Shown here: positions 45,893-55,315 of the stretch, one piece after another
Position numbering within the stretch: position 1 is the stretch's first letter
Layout of the letters: each line of letters starts with the position of its first letter
Source of the DNA: Chitinophaga rhizosphaerae
GTDB taxonomy: Bacteria > Bacteroidota > Bacteroidia > Chitinophagales > Chitinophagaceae
Direction of reading: 5' to 3'
Length of the DNA stretch: 64,000 nucleotides
Assembly: GCF_003958645.1 (NCBI RefSeq)
Contig: NZ_RXLO01000001.1
Coordinates: 62,001-126,000 of the forward strand
Position numbers and translations under genes: made by a program
Notes under the pieces: generated by a model
What the model was told of the DNA's origin: nothing
Databases searched by the model: none
The model's input: the letters and a program-made list of their open reading frames with translations, nothing else

Positions 45893-47539
45893 ATGAAACA
45901 ACACATTTTCAAATATATGCTCCTCCTCGGCTGCGGCGCGCTCCTGGCGTCGTGCAGCAAGGATTTTTTGAACCGTCCGCCGGAAGACGCCATCGTGGAC
46001 GTGAATTTTTACCAGACGGCAGACCAGGTGCTGGCGGGAACGGCGCCGCTTTACAACGTGGTATGGTTCGCTTATAACGACAAGGCTTCGCACGGGATCG
46101 GTGACGGGCGGGCGGGCGTCCTCATGTCTGGCTCGTACCAGGTGGAGAACATCCGCATGCAGACGACCGACGTAACGCCGGAAGTGTATAGTTCCTGGAC
46201 GGCCTTTTTCAATGTGGTGGCGCAATCCAACATGGTGATCTACAACGTCACGAAGTATACGGCGCCCAGTGTCCCGGAAACCGTGAAGCAGATGGGGATC
46301 GCGGAAGGGAAGTTCATGCGGGCGATGGCTTATTATTACCTCGTACAGAACTGGGGGCCGGTGCCGGTGATCACGGATAACAATACCCTGTTGACAGACA
46401 CCTCCGTGGCAAGGAATACCGTGGAAAGCATCTGGGAATTCATTATCCGGGAGTTCCAGTTCGCGGCAGACAATCTGCCCGCAACTCCCGCCCAGAAAGG
46501 CCGCGTGACGAAATGGGCGGCCAAGGGAATGCTCGCGAAAAGTTACCTCACCCGCGCGGGCCTCGCCGGGAACGGGCAGCGCAACGCCGACGACCTCAAC
46601 AAGGCGAAAGCCCTCGCACAAGACGTTATCGCCAACAGCGGCGCGCGATTGATGGCCAATTACGAAGATCTCTTCCTCACGAAGAACAACAACAATTCCG
46701 AAAGCCTCTTTGCGCTGCAATGGAAATACGACGGTGACTGGGGCACGCAAAACAGCGTGCAGGCGTTCCTGGCTTTCGGTTCGGAGATCACCGGCTTCGG
46801 AGACGGATGGGGCAGCGATCTGGGCGCTTCGCTCGACCAACTGCGGCTCTATTCCCCGAACGATAAACGGCTGAAAGCTACGTTCATGCTGCCCGGCGCA
46901 CATTATTCCTACATCCACCAGGCGGTAGACGATCCCGCCAATCCCGGTAAAAAGCTCATCCAGGAATTGCAGGTGCCCTGGAGATGGGTGGGCACGGAAA
47001 GGTACAATACAAGGGCCTGGGTGAAGAAATACGTCGTAGGCCGGCCGGAAGATAACGACGGCAAAGTGACGCAGCAACATACGGAAATCAATACCTATAT
47101 GTTGCGGCTGGCGGATGTGTACCTCGTGTACGCCGAAGCGGCGCTGGGCAATGGGGCTTCCAAGAGTGAAGCGCTGGCGCTCCAGTATTTCAACGCCCTC
47201 CGGAAAAGAGCGAACGTGGGTGAAAAAACGGTGATCACAGCAGACGATATTTACCGCGAGCGCAGGCTGGAACTGGCCATGGAAGGGCAGGCCTGGTATG
47301 ATCTGGTACGCATGTACTACTATGCGCCCGCAAAAGTGCTGAATATGATCAAAGACCAGGACCGCGGTACCTATCGCATAGTCCCCAATTCGGAGCTCAA
47401 CGCCACTTCCTGGCAGATCACGTCAGACGAGGTGGCCAAATATCCCGTAACGGCGGGCAACTTTTTCCTGCCCATTCCGGCGGTAGAATTGTCGGCCGCC
47501 CCGAATCTCCGGAAACCTCCCGTTCCTTTCAAGTTCTGA
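45893..47539 (+). CDS. SusD/RagB family glycan-binding lipoprotein
   Basis: 548 residues from the ATG at 45893. Lipobox 'LLASC' (Cys about 18), then 'KDFLNRPPEDAIVDVNFYQT', a hallmark of SusD starts. TPR-like helices ('AEGKFMRAMAYYYLVQNWGP') and 'YLVYAEAALGNGASKSEALA', with the C-terminal 'YRERRLELAMEGQAWYDLVR' complete the family pattern. It caps the SusC barrel at the cell surface. Directly follows susC and precedes the surface binding protein. Confidence 0.95.
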   Translation: MKQHIFKYMLLLGCGALLASCSKDFLNRPPEDAIVDVNFYQTADQVLAGTAPLYNVVWFAYNDKASHGIGDGRAGVLMSGSYQVENIRMQTTDVTPEVYSSWTAFFNVVAQSNMVIYNVTKYTAPSVPETVKQMGIAEGKFMRAMAYYYLVQNWGPVPVITDNNTLLTDTSVARNTVESIWEFIIREFQFAADNLPATPAQKGRVTKWAAKGMLAKSYLTRAGLAGNGQRNADDLNKAKALAQDVIANSGARLMANYEDLFLTKNNNNSESLFALQWKYDGDWGTQNSVQAFLAFGSEITGFGDGWGSDLGASLDQLRLYSPNDKRLKATFMLPGAHYSYIHQAVDDPANPGKKLIQELQVPWRWVGTERYNTRAWVKKYVVGRPEDNDGKVTQQHTEINTYMLRLADVYLVYAEAALGNGASKSEALALQYFNALRKRANVGEKTVITADDIYRERRLELAMEGQAWYDLVRMYYYAPAKVLNMIKDQDRGTYRIVPNSELNATSWQITSDEVAKYPVTAGNFFLPIPAVELSAAPNLRKPPVPFKF

Positions 47540-47558
47540 TCCACCAAAAACGAAACTC

Positions 47559-48785
47559 ATGATGCAAAATATCCGATTGCTGCTGGCTGGCCTGATGATC
47601 GCGCTGCTGGCCGCCTGTACCAAAGACGACGGTCCCTCGGGCCCGCCGGTCATCCACCGCGTGTCGCTGCTCGATTCCTCAAAAATGGACAGTGCATTCG
47701 TGCGCGCTTTGCCTGGTGCGCTCATTCTGATCACCGGCGAAAACCTACAGGGCGCAACGCAGGTCCTGTTCAATAATTTCGATTCGTATTTCAACCAGGC
47801 ATACAATACGAATACGCATATCATCATCAATATTCCGGAAAACGCTACGACGGAGGCCACCGACCGGAATGTGCCGAACGAGCTCCGGATCAGGACGGAC
47901 CGTGGCGATGCGGTGTTCAAATTCACATTGGAAATCCCTCCGCCGGCAATCGCCCGGATTAGCAATGAAAACGCATTGCCGGGGGATTCGGTGCTCATAT
48001 TCGGTTCGAGCCTGTGGCTGATCAATAAGATCACCTTGCCGGGGAACCGCGAAGTAACGCAATTCAACGCCAATCCGGAAGGTACGCGCGTCGGGTTCGT
48101 ACTGCCTGACCTGGGAGCGGATACGGGCCGGTTGTCGGTAGTGGCCAAGTACGGGACGGCCGTATCCGACGGGCCGTTGAACGATCACCAGAGCGGCGAC
48201 GTGATCAGCAACCTTACAGACGATGGAGAGGCGGGAGAAGCGCCCCGTTTAAATTGGGCCTGGTGGGGAGCAGACCGCATCAACGACGCCACCAAATTCC
48301 CCGGTACGCGGGGCTTCTACCTCAATTGCGTTTTCGGCGGCGTTGGCGAGAACAACGGCGCCTGGTGGGATGGGGGACGATCCGGCAATTTCAACGAAAC
48401 CGTTTTGTTCACCGACGCTATCCGCACCAAACAGGCGTCCGATTACGCGCTGAAGTTCGAAGTCAATACAAAGGAACCGTGGACCACGGCAGTCTGCGTA
48501 CTGCGGTTCGGCGAGAATTTCGCGGTGCGCTGGAAGCCCTGGAGCTCCCTGCCCGGCAATTCTTTCCATACCGAAAATACCTGGACCACCGTAACCGTGC
48601 AACTTTCGGCATTCAAGACCATGGCAGACGGGGTGGAAGGCACCGGCGCCAACGCAGCGTCGATGGGTGAGCTGGTGGCCGCCGGGGGGAAAGTGGCATT
48701 TACTTTCAGGATGGTGTCGGAAGACAAACCCATCGAAGTTTTTAACGCAGCATTCGACAATTTCAGGATCGTCAAGATTAAATAG
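47559..48785 (+). CDS. Surface glycan-binding lipoprotein with IPT/TIG domains
   Basis: 408 residues, lipobox 'LLAACTKDD' (Cys about 20). An IPT/TIG-like region at about 30-125 ('PGALILITGENLQGATQVLF') and a second at about 130-200 ('NALPGDSVLIFGSS') are followed by a C-terminal beta-sandwich ('WAWWGADRINDATKFPG', 'NTWTTVTVQLSAF') with exposed Trp residues suited to sugar stacking. This is the standard SGBP position, immediately after susD (19 bases). It would hold the polysaccharide at the cell surface. Confidence 0.85.
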   Translation: MMQNIRLLLAGLMIALLAACTKDDGPSGPPVIHRVSLLDSSKMDSAFVRALPGALILITGENLQGATQVLFNNFDSYFNQAYNTNTHIIINIPENATTEATDRNVPNELRIRTDRGDAVFKFTLEIPPPAIARISNENALPGDSVLIFGSSLWLINKITLPGNREVTQFNANPEGTRVGFVLPDLGADTGRLSVVAKYGTAVSDGPLNDHQSGDVISNLTDDGEAGEAPRLNWAWWGADRINDATKFPGTRGFYLNCVFGGVGENNGAWWDGGRSGNFNETVLFTDAIRTKQASDYALKFEVNTKEPWTTAVCVLRFGENFAVRWKPWSSLPGNSFHTENTWTTVTVQLSAFKTMADGVEGTGANAASMGELVAAGGKVAFTFRMVSEDKPIEVFNAAFDNFRIVKIK

Positions 48786-48787
48786 GA

Positions 48788-50539
48788 ATGAAAAATACGG
48801 TAAGAGGGATCTGTTTATGGAGCATGATAGTTTGCACGTCAATCGGCTGCAACAAAAAGTCGGGCGACCGTGTCAACAATGGCGGCGGTGGCGACGGCGG
48901 AGATACTACCGGTCCGGTGGCGTCGCCGAAAGACCCGCCCACGGCGGCAACTATCGGATTTTTTATGGATGGCTGGAAGGAGAAAGCTTTCACGGCGCCG
49001 GCTTTCATCGAGAAGGCGCCGCCGGCTAACGGTTCGGTCGTTGTTTCGGCCGACGTGTCCAAAATCCTCACCAAAATCCCGCCCACGATGTTGGGCAACA
49101 ACGCGAATATTTACATGACGCAGATGGTGACGGAACCGAAGCTGCTGCAACAATTGCGGCTGCTTCGCCCGGGCCTGGTGCGGTTTCCCGGCGGGAACAT
49201 CAGCAGCATCTTTTTCTGGAACGCCGCCCCCGGCCACGCGCCGGCCGATGCGCCGCCTCAGCTCGCGGATGCAGACGGTACCACGAAGCCCGCGGGCTAC
49301 TGGTTCGGCGGTAATGCCGACGGCTGGACGATGAGCACGGCCAATTATTACGCCATGCTGCAGCAAACCGGCAATGAAGGCGTGATCACCATCAACTACG
49401 GATACGCGCGGTACGGAACCGGCGCCGATCCTGTGGCGGCGGCGGCGCACCTCGCGGCGGAATGGGTACGGTATGATAAAGGGCGTACGCGGTACTGGGA
49501 GATCGGGAACGAAAGCAACGGCACCTGGCAGGCCGGATACCGTATCAACCCCGCCACCAACCACGACGGACAACCTGCCATCATTACCGGCGAATTGTAC
49601 GGCCGCCACTGGCGTGTGTTTGCTGATTCCATGCGGAAAGCGGCGGCTTCCATCGGCCATACGATTTACATCGGCGCGCAGCTGCTGGAGCACGATCCGC
49701 CCACCTGGGCCACGGCTACAGACAAAAACTGGAATGAAGGGGTGTTAAAGGAAGCGGGCGCCACGGCCGATTACTACATCGTGCATAGCTATTACACGCC
49801 GTACAATACGAATTCCAATCCGCCCGAAGTGCTGGCTTCCGCGGAAGCCGTTTCCAAAGCGATGATGGAACACTTGAGAACGACCGTCCAACGCAATGGT
49901 GCGCCCCAGAAACCGGTGGCTTTGACGGAATGGAACATTTTCGCGGTGGGTTCACAACAGATGGTGTCGCAGGTGGCGGGGATGCATGCGGTGTTGGTGG
50001 TGGGAGAATTGTTGCGGAACGGATTTGGGATGGCTTGCCGGTGGGACCTCGCCAATGCCTGGGAAAACGGTAATGACCACGGGCTTTTCAGCCAGGGGGA
50101 ACCGGCTTCCGGCGAAACCAAATGGAATGCGCGGCCGGCGTTTTTCTACCTGTACTATTTCCAGCAATGCATGGGCAACCGGTTGGTGGAAACGCAGCTG
50201 CCGGCAAACAATCACAACATCAATGCTTATGCTTCCACTTTCAGCAGCGGCCACGCCGGCCTGGTTATCGTGAACCGGGCGGCAGCCACGCAGACGGTGG
50301 CTGTAGACCTGAAAAACTTCCGGGCCGGCGCGCGCTATTATTGGTACGAGCTGACGGGCGGCGATGGGGTAAGTCATTTTTCAAGAAAGGTATTTGTGAA
50401 CGGAAACGGGCCAACGGGCGTTGCCGGTGGGCCGGACGATTCGGGGAGCGTGAAGGCCTGGTCCGCCAAAACGAAGGATGGGCTTCGGTTTACGTTGCCA
50501 CCGATGTCAGTGGTATTCATCGTGGTTGAGCGTCAGTAG
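48788..50539 (+). CDS. Clan GH-A glycoside hydrolase lipoprotein, alpha-L-arabinofuranosidase-like
   Basis: 583 residues. Lipobox 'CTSIGC' then a long Gly/Asp-rich tether, so it is anchored at the membrane surface. The TIM barrel shows 'RPGLVRFPGGNISSIFFWN', acid/base Glu242 in 'WEIGNESNG', and nucleophile Glu381 in 'VALTEWNIF', which place it in clan GH-A near GH51/GH79-type enzymes; a C-terminal beta-sandwich closes it. Arabinofuranosidase is my best guess, but other retaining activities are possible. Last gene of the PUL, 2 bases after the SGBP stop; a terminator follows. Confidence 0.78.
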   Translation: MKNTVRGICLWSMIVCTSIGCNKKSGDRVNNGGGGDGGDTTGPVASPKDPPTAATIGFFMDGWKEKAFTAPAFIEKAPPANGSVVVSADVSKILTKIPPTMLGNNANIYMTQMVTEPKLLQQLRLLRPGLVRFPGGNISSIFFWNAAPGHAPADAPPQLADADGTTKPAGYWFGGNADGWTMSTANYYAMLQQTGNEGVITINYGYARYGTGADPVAAAAHLAAEWVRYDKGRTRYWEIGNESNGTWQAGYRINPATNHDGQPAIITGELYGRHWRVFADSMRKAAASIGHTIYIGAQLLEHDPPTWATATDKNWNEGVLKEAGATADYYIVHSYYTPYNTNSNPPEVLASAEAVSKAMMEHLRTTVQRNGAPQKPVALTEWNIFAVGSQQMVSQVAGMHAVLVVGELLRNGFGMACRWDLANAWENGNDHGLFSQGEPASGETKWNARPAFFYLYYFQQCMGNRLVETQLPANNHNINAYASTFSSGHAGLVIVNRAAATQTVAVDLKNFRAGARYYWYELTGGDGVSHFSRKVFVNGNGPTGVAGGPDDSGSVKAWSAKTKDGLRFTLPPMSVVFIVVERQ

Positions 50540-50572
50540 TACAACTCGATGCTACGTGTTATGTAATCATAT

Positions 50573-50599
50573 ACGCCGCTGTTTTCAGCGGCGTTTTTT
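50573..50599 (+). terminator. Terminator of the PUL
   Basis: ACGCCGCTG (50573-50581) pairs perfectly with CAGCGGCGT (50586-50594) around a TTTT loop, followed by five more T. Confidence 0.92.
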
Positions 50600-50670
50600 G
50601 TGGTGGTAGGTCAGTTTGATATTCAATGGATAGGAGACGAACAGGGTTGCAGTAAGAAATCAGTCGGGAA

Positions 50671-51141
50671 TTAATAAACCCAACCCACAATTTCCTCCAG
50701 GTAACGTTTATCCGTTTCATCGAAAGTATCCAGATCCACACTGTCCACATCCAAAACGCCCCTCACATCTCCATTCACCAATAGCGGTACAACGATCTCC
50801 GAGCGGGAAAGACTGCTGCAGGCAATGTGCCCGGGGAACGCTTCCACATCAGGGACTACCAGCGTCTCCGCACGTTCCCACGCCGCTCCGCACACGCCGC
50901 GACCCTTACGTATACGCGTACACGCTACCGGCCCCTGGAAAGGCCCCAGCACCAGTTCCCCGTCTTTCACCAGGTAAAAACCCACCCAGAGCCATCCGAA
51001 CTGCTCTTTCAGCGCCGCGGAAATATTGGCCAGGTTGGCCGTAAGATCGGGCTCACCTGTGATCAACGCTTTGATTTGGGGGAGGAGGGCTTCGTATTGC
51101 TCGGCTTTCGTGCCCTGAATGATCTGTAAGTCTTCTGCCAT
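50671..51141 (-). CDS. msrC: Free methionine-R-sulfoxide reductase (GAF domain)
   Basis: 156 residues from the ATG at 51141 (an upstream in-frame start at 51186 lies inside a terminator). Single GAF domain with the three family cysteines Cys74 ('PVACTRIRKG'), Cys84 ('RGVCGAAWER') and catalytic Cys108 ('HIACSSLSRSEIVVPL'). Their spacing, 10 and 24 residues, equals that of the characterised enzyme. It reduces free Met-R-sulfoxide in the cytoplasm using thioredoxin. Separated from the suf operon by a terminator. Confidence 0.92.
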   Translation of the reverse strand: MAEDLQIIQGTKAEQYEALLPQIKALITGEPDLTANLANISAALKEQFGWLWVGFYLVKDGELVLGPFQGPVACTRIRKGRGVCGAAWERAETLVVPDVEAFPGHIACSSLSRSEIVVPLLVNGDVRGVLDVDSVDLDTFDETDKRYLEEIVGWVY

Positions 51142-51151
51142 ATGTGTAGTA

Positions 51152-51183
51152 TTAAAAAAGACGCCTCTTTGCAGGGCGTCTTT
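51152..51183 (-). terminator. Terminator of the suf operon
   Basis: A 9-bp perfect stem (51157-51165 with 51175-51183), loop of 9, and on the minus strand TTTTTTAAT follows. It lies 9 bases after the DUF59 stop codon. Confidence 0.88.
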
Positions 51184-51191
51184 CAAATGTT

Positions 51192-51500
51192 TTACAAAAA
51201 TCCAAGTTCGAGTTTGGCTTCTTCACTCATCATGTCTTTCGTCCACGGTGGGTCGAAAGTGAGGCGAACATCCGCATCCGTAACGCCCGGGATCGCGGAA
51301 ACTTTCTGGTTCACCTCTTCCATGATGGACCCCGCAACGGGGCATCCGGGAGCGGTGAGGGTCATGATGACGAGCACCTTGCCTTCGTCTTTCACTTCAA
51401 TCTGGTAAACCAGGCCCAGGTCGAAAATGTTCACGGGGATCTCGGGATCGTATACCGTGCGCAATGCTTCCTCCACCTGGTCTCTCATCGTTATTTCCAT
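51192..51500 (-). CDS. DUF59 / MIP18-type Fe-S assembly protein (SufT-like)
   Basis: 102 residues. MIP18-family pattern 'RTVYDPEIPVNIFDLGLVYQ', followed by 'MTLTAPGCPVAGSIMEEVNQ' with the conserved Cys, and 'VRLTFDPPWTKDMMSEEAK' at the C-terminus. Such proteins help mature Fe-S proteins, often as the last gene of suf operons. It is 6 bases after sufE. Whether it is a carrier or a maturation factor cannot be settled from sequence. Confidence 0.9.
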   Translation of the reverse strand: MEITMRDQVEEALRTVYDPEIPVNIFDLGLVYQIEVKDEGKVLVIMTLTAPGCPVAGSIMEEVNQKVSAIPGVTDADVRLTFDPPWTKDMMSEEAKLELGFL

Positions 51501-51506
51501 AGTGCG

Positions 51507-51935
51507 TCAGTTTTGCATTGATTTAGCCTGAAATGCGACGGCGTACAGCTTCATCTGTTTGAGCATGGACAGCAGCCCGTTGGAACGGGTCGGGGAGAGG
51601 TGACTGGTCAAACCGATGGCATCGATGCAATAGATTTCCGCTTCTGCGATGTCTTTCGGCGCATGCCCGCTCAGCACCTGGATCACGAGGCTCACGAGCC
51701 CCTTGGTGATCACGGCGTCGCTGTCGGCCGTAAAGACCAGCTTCCCGTCCTGCAGTTCCGCTTGCAGCCAAACCTTGCTCTGGCATCCGCGGATGAGGTT
51801 GTCGTCTGTCTTGTATTTCGGGTCAATGAGCGGCAGGTCTTTGCCCAACTGAATGATGTACTCGTATTTCTCCATCCAGTCGCCAAACACTTCGAAATCC
51901 TCGATGATCCTGTCCTGTTGCTCTTTGATAGTCAT
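51507..51935 (-). CDS. sufE: SufE sulfur acceptor
   Basis: 142 residues. The active Cys51 lies in 'NLIRGCQSKVWLQAELQDGK', the SufE signature. 'ALVSLVIQVLSGH'-type helix and 'IDAIGLTSHLSPTRSNGLLS' match the family through to the end. It accepts persulfide sulfur from SufS and passes it to the SufBCD scaffold in the cytoplasm. It is 12 bases downstream of sufS and 6 upstream of the DUF59 gene. Confidence 0.95.
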   Translation of the reverse strand: MTIKEQQDRIIEDFEVFGDWMEKYEYIIQLGKDLPLIDPKYKTDDNLIRGCQSKVWLQAELQDGKLVFTADSDAVITKGLVSLVIQVLSGHAPKDIAEAEIYCIDAIGLTSHLSPTRSNGLLSMLKQMKLYAVAFQAKSMQN

Positions 51936-51947
51936 GTCGTTCTAAAT

Positions 51948-53192
51948 TTATCCCAGCAAAGTTACGGCTTTCCGCACACCTTCCACCAGCCGGTCGATAT
52001 CGGCTGTCGTGTTATAGACAGCGAGCGATGCGCGTACCGTTCCGGGGATGCCGAAGCGGTCGCACAAGGGCTGTGTGCAATGGTGGCCCGTCCGCACCGC
52101 AATGCCCTGCTGATCGAGCAAAACGCCTACATCAGAGGGGTGCGTATCGCCCACGAGGAACGATATGGCGCCGCTGCGATGCCTGGCTTCCCCGATGAAA
52201 CGGAGGCCTTCGATCTGCTTGAGCGCGGCTACGGCGTATTCCGTGAGCTGATGTTCGTATGCCTGGATTTTATGGATACCGATCCTGTTCACCCAGGCTA
52301 CAGCTGCGCCGAGGCCGATGGCTTCACAGATGGCGGGCGTCCCGGCTTCGAATTTCAGGGGAACGTCGGCGTAAGTCGTTTTTTCGAAAGTAACATGTTT
52401 GATCATGTCGCCGCCGCCTTGATAGGGAGGCAGTTGTTCCAGCCAGCTTTCCTTTCCGAAAAGAATGCCGATGCCGGTGGGGCCAAACAGTTTATGGCCC
52501 GACAGCGCCAGGAAGTCCACATCCAGCTCATGCACCTTGATAGGCGTATGTGCAGCGGCCTGCGCGGCGTCGAGCATCACGGGGATGCCTTGTTCGTGTG
52601 CGAGGGCGATGATATCGTGGACGGGATTTACCGTGCCGAGGGTATTGGAAATCCAGGTGATGGAAACCAGTTTCACGCGCGGGTTGAGCATGGAGCGGAA
52701 AGCGTCCATGTCCAGCTCGCCCTTGTCGGAAATGGGGACCACCTTCAGTTTCGCGCCTTTCTCCTCGCAGGCGAGCTGCCAGGGAACGATGTTGGAGTGG
52801 TGCTCCATGGCGGAAATGATGATCTCGTCGCCCTCTTTGAGGATGGTTTTCCGGAAACCGGCAGCCACCAGGTTGATGGCGTCTGTCGTACCCTTGGTGA
52901 ACACCACTTCGTGATGATGGGCGCCAATGAAAGCGGCCACGGCGTGGCGGGCGGCTTCGTAGGCCGTTGTCGCCTGCTGGCTCAGCGTGTGCACCCCGCG
53001 GTGCACGTTGCTGTTATATTGGGTGTAATATTCCTGCATGGAACGGATCACCGAAACGGGCTTCTGCGTGGTGGCACCATTGTCCAAATACACGAGGGGC
53101 CGCCCGTTCACGGTTTGCTGGAGGATGGGGAATTCATTCCTGATCAGCTCCACTTCCGGCCATATGATATCTTGTGCAGTCGCTGTTTCCAT
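51948..53192 (-). CDS. sufS: SufS cysteine desulfurase
   Basis: 414 residues, normal length. Fold type I PLP enzyme: 'VYLDNGATTQKPVSVIRSMQ' at the N-terminus, PLP-binding Lys234 in 'LSGHKLFGPTGIG', catalytic Cys372 in 'RTGHHCTQPLC' on the short group II loop. It takes sulfur from cysteine and, as a group II enzyme, needs SufE, whose gene is next. Sits 27 bases after sufD. Confidence 0.96.
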   Translation of the reverse strand: METATAQDIIWPEVELIRNEFPILQQTVNGRPLVYLDNGATTQKPVSVIRSMQEYYTQYNSNVHRGVHTLSQQATTAYEAARHAVAAFIGAHHHEVVFTKGTTDAINLVAAGFRKTILKEGDEIIISAMEHHSNIVPWQLACEEKGAKLKVVPISDKGELDMDAFRSMLNPRVKLVSITWISNTLGTVNPVHDIIALAHEQGIPVMLDAAQAAAHTPIKVHELDVDFLALSGHKLFGPTGIGILFGKESWLEQLPPYQGGGDMIKHVTFEKTTYADVPLKFEAGTPAICEAIGLGAAVAWVNRIGIHKIQAYEHQLTEYAVAALKQIEGLRFIGEARHRSGAISFLVGDTHPSDVGVLLDQQGIAVRTGHHCTQPLCDRFGIPGTVRASLAVYNTTADIDRLVEGVRKAVTLLG

Positions 53193-53219
53193 GGTCCTTC
53201 CGGGTTTTAAGGGTGAAGG

Positions 53220-54527
53220 CTAGGCGTGCAGGTATTGCGATGCGATTTGCTCTACCTGTTTGCGCACAGCCGGGATGGTCACCTTGGCGGTGATATCGAA
53301 CGCGAACGCTTTCACCAGCAGGTTGCGGGCTTCCGCTTCGCCGATGCCGCGGGCGCGCAGGTAAAACAGCGCGTCGTCGCTCACCTGGCCGATCGTACAA
53401 CCGTGGCTGCATTTCACGTCGTCCGCGAAAATTTCCAGCTGCGGTTTGGTGTAGATCGCTGCGTCAGGACTGATCACCAGGTTGTTGTTCTGCTGGAAAG
53501 CGTTGGTTTTCTGCGCATCTTCATGCACATAGATCTTTCCGTTGAACACGCCGGTGGCCTTGTCCATCAGCACGCCGCGGTACAGTTCGTTGCTTTCGCA
53601 GTGGGGCATGCGGTGGTCGACAGACGTGTGGTTGTCGATCAGCTGGCTGCCGGCTGCGATATAGAAGCCGTACATGTGCGTTTCGGTCCTTTCCTCGTTC
53701 AGCGAAATGTTGAGATTATTGCGGACGAAGTCGGAATCGGTGAGGGTGAAAGTATAGTTGTTATAGAGGCTTTTGCCTTTTTGTTCCACCAGGTTCTGGT
53801 TGATGAAACGGAGTTGGCTGCCGCCGGTCTGTAACTGGTATTGGCTCAGTTGGGCGCGTTCCGAAACGATGGATTCTGTAACGCTGTTGATCACCACGTT
53901 ATCGGTAAGACCGATACCTGCGGCCGATTCCACGATCTGCACCGAAGCGCCTTCGTTCACTACCACGAGGTGGCGGGGATTGAAGAGGCGGGGCTGATCG
54001 GCGAGGTAGAGATGTACCACCTGGATGGGTTGTTCTACCTGGGCTTTGGCTTTCACTTCGATGAACAGGCCGTCATTGAAAAGGGCGGCGTTCAGTTGCG
54101 CGAAATGAAACCCGGCGATCTTGGGGCTTTGGTGGAAATAGCGTTCCACGGCGGGTTGCGAACCGGCTTCGCTCAACTTGCTCACGGTCGCCTGTGTGGC
54201 GGGCGGCAGTTGGGAGAGATGAGGTTGCAATACGCCGTTTACGAGCACGAGGCGGTAAGTGTCGGGGAGGAGCAGGCCGGTGGCTTCGAGCTGCGCGGCC
54301 GTCACTTCCGGAACTTCCGGCAGGGTAACCTGGATGTCGTTCTTGAAAAACGGCACTACATTGGTGTATTTCCAGTCTTCCACTTTTACCGTCGGGATGC
54401 CGCCGAGGGCGAGGAACTGCTTCAATGCCGCTTCCCGGCCGGTGAACCAGCCACCCGTGGAAAACTGCGCGCCGAAAAGCGCGGGCAATGCCTCGTTGAA
54501 TGATATATTTTTAGTTGCAGTCGTCAT
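53220..54527 (-). CDS. sufD: SufD scaffold subunit
   Basis: 435 residues. The C-terminal beta-helix core typical of SufB/SufD is seen in 'VVNEGASVQIVESAAGIGLT', 'NLNISLNEERTETHMYGFYI', 'NHTSVDHRMPHCESNELYRG' and 'DDVKCSHGCTIGQVSDDALF'. It forms the SufBC2D complex that builds the cluster. Only 3 bases separate it from sufC, so they are coupled. Confidence 0.95.
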   Translation of the reverse strand: MTTATKNISFNEALPALFGAQFSTGGWFTGREAALKQFLALGGIPTVKVEDWKYTNVVPFFKNDIQVTLPEVPEVTAAQLEATGLLLPDTYRLVLVNGVLQPHLSQLPPATQATVSKLSEAGSQPAVERYFHQSPKIAGFHFAQLNAALFNDGLFIEVKAKAQVEQPIQVVHLYLADQPRLFNPRHLVVVNEGASVQIVESAAGIGLTDNVVINSVTESIVSERAQLSQYQLQTGGSQLRFINQNLVEQKGKSLYNNYTFTLTDSDFVRNNLNISLNEERTETHMYGFYIAAGSQLIDNHTSVDHRMPHCESNELYRGVLMDKATGVFNGKIYVHEDAQKTNAFQQNNNLVISPDAAIYTKPQLEIFADDVKCSHGCTIGQVSDDALFYLRARGIGEAEARNLLVKAFAFDITAKVTIPAVRKQVEQIASQYLHA

Positions 54528-54530
54528 GAG

Positions 54531-55298
54531 TTATTGTACAGGTTCTTCTAAACGGATGTCTTCTTTCAGCCAGTCGTAGCCTTTTTCTTCCAGTTCCAGC
54601 GCCAGTTCCTTGGTGCCGGATTTCACGATGCGGCCGTTGTAGAGCACGTGTACAAAGTCGGGAACGATGTATTCCAGCAGGCGCTGGTAGTGGGTGATGA
54701 TGATGAAGGCGTTGTCTTTGTTGCGCAGTTTGTTGACACCGGCAGATACGATGCGGAGGGCGTCGATATCCAGTCCGGAATCGGTTTCGTCCATGATCGC
54801 GAGCTTGGGCTCGAGCATGGCCATCTGGAAGATGTCGTTGCGTTTCTTCTCACCGCCGGAGAAACCTTCGTTCAGGGAGCGGTTCATGAGGTTGGCATCG
54901 AATTCCATGAGCTTCTGTTTGCTTTTCAGCATATCCAGGAAAGCTTTGGCCTGCATGGGAGGTTCGCCGTGGTAGGCGCGGATCTCGTTAACGGCCGTTT
55001 TGAGGAAGTTGATGTTGGAAACCCCGGGAATTTCTACCGGGTACTGGAAGGCGAGGAACAGCCCTTCGCGTGCGCGCACTTCGGGGCTCATGTCCAGCAG
55101 GTCTTTGCCCAGGAAGTCTACCGAGCCGTCGGTCACTTCATAAGATTCACGACCGGCGAGCACGGAGGCGAGGGAAGATTTGCCGGAGCCGTTGGGGCCC
55201 ATGATGGCGTGCACTTCACCCGGTTTCACGGTCAGATTAATGCCTTTCAGAATAGCATTTCCTTCTACTGCAGCATGCAGGTTCTTGATATCTAGCAT
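54531..55298 (-). CDS. sufC: SufC ATPase
   Basis: 255 residues. Walker A G34-PNGSGKS41, Q-loop 'FLAFQYPVEIPGV', ABC signature 'GFSGGEKKRNDIFQ' (about 148-160) with the SufC-type variant, Walker B 'LAIMDETDSGLDIDAL', and 'IIITHYQRLLEYI' as H-loop. It powers conformational change of SufBD. Spaced 17 bases after sufB. Confidence 0.97.
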   Translation of the reverse strand: MLDIKNLHAAVEGNAILKGINLTVKPGEVHAIMGPNGSGKSSLASVLAGRESYEVTDGSVDFLGKDLLDMSPEVRAREGLFLAFQYPVEIPGVSNINFLKTAVNEIRAYHGEPPMQAKAFLDMLKSKQKLMEFDANLMNRSLNEGFSGGEKKRNDIFQMAMLEPKLAIMDETDSGLDIDALRIVSAGVNKLRNKDNAFIIITHYQRLLEYIVPDFVHVLYNGRIVKSGTKELALELEEKGYDWLKEDIRLEEPVQ

Positions 55299-55315
55299 CT
55301 CTTTGTGTTTATAGG

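Noticed and set aside
51600-53210. 536-codon plus-strand ORF over sufE and sufS
   Set aside because: Antisense to two well-recognised suf genes; no recognisable motif.
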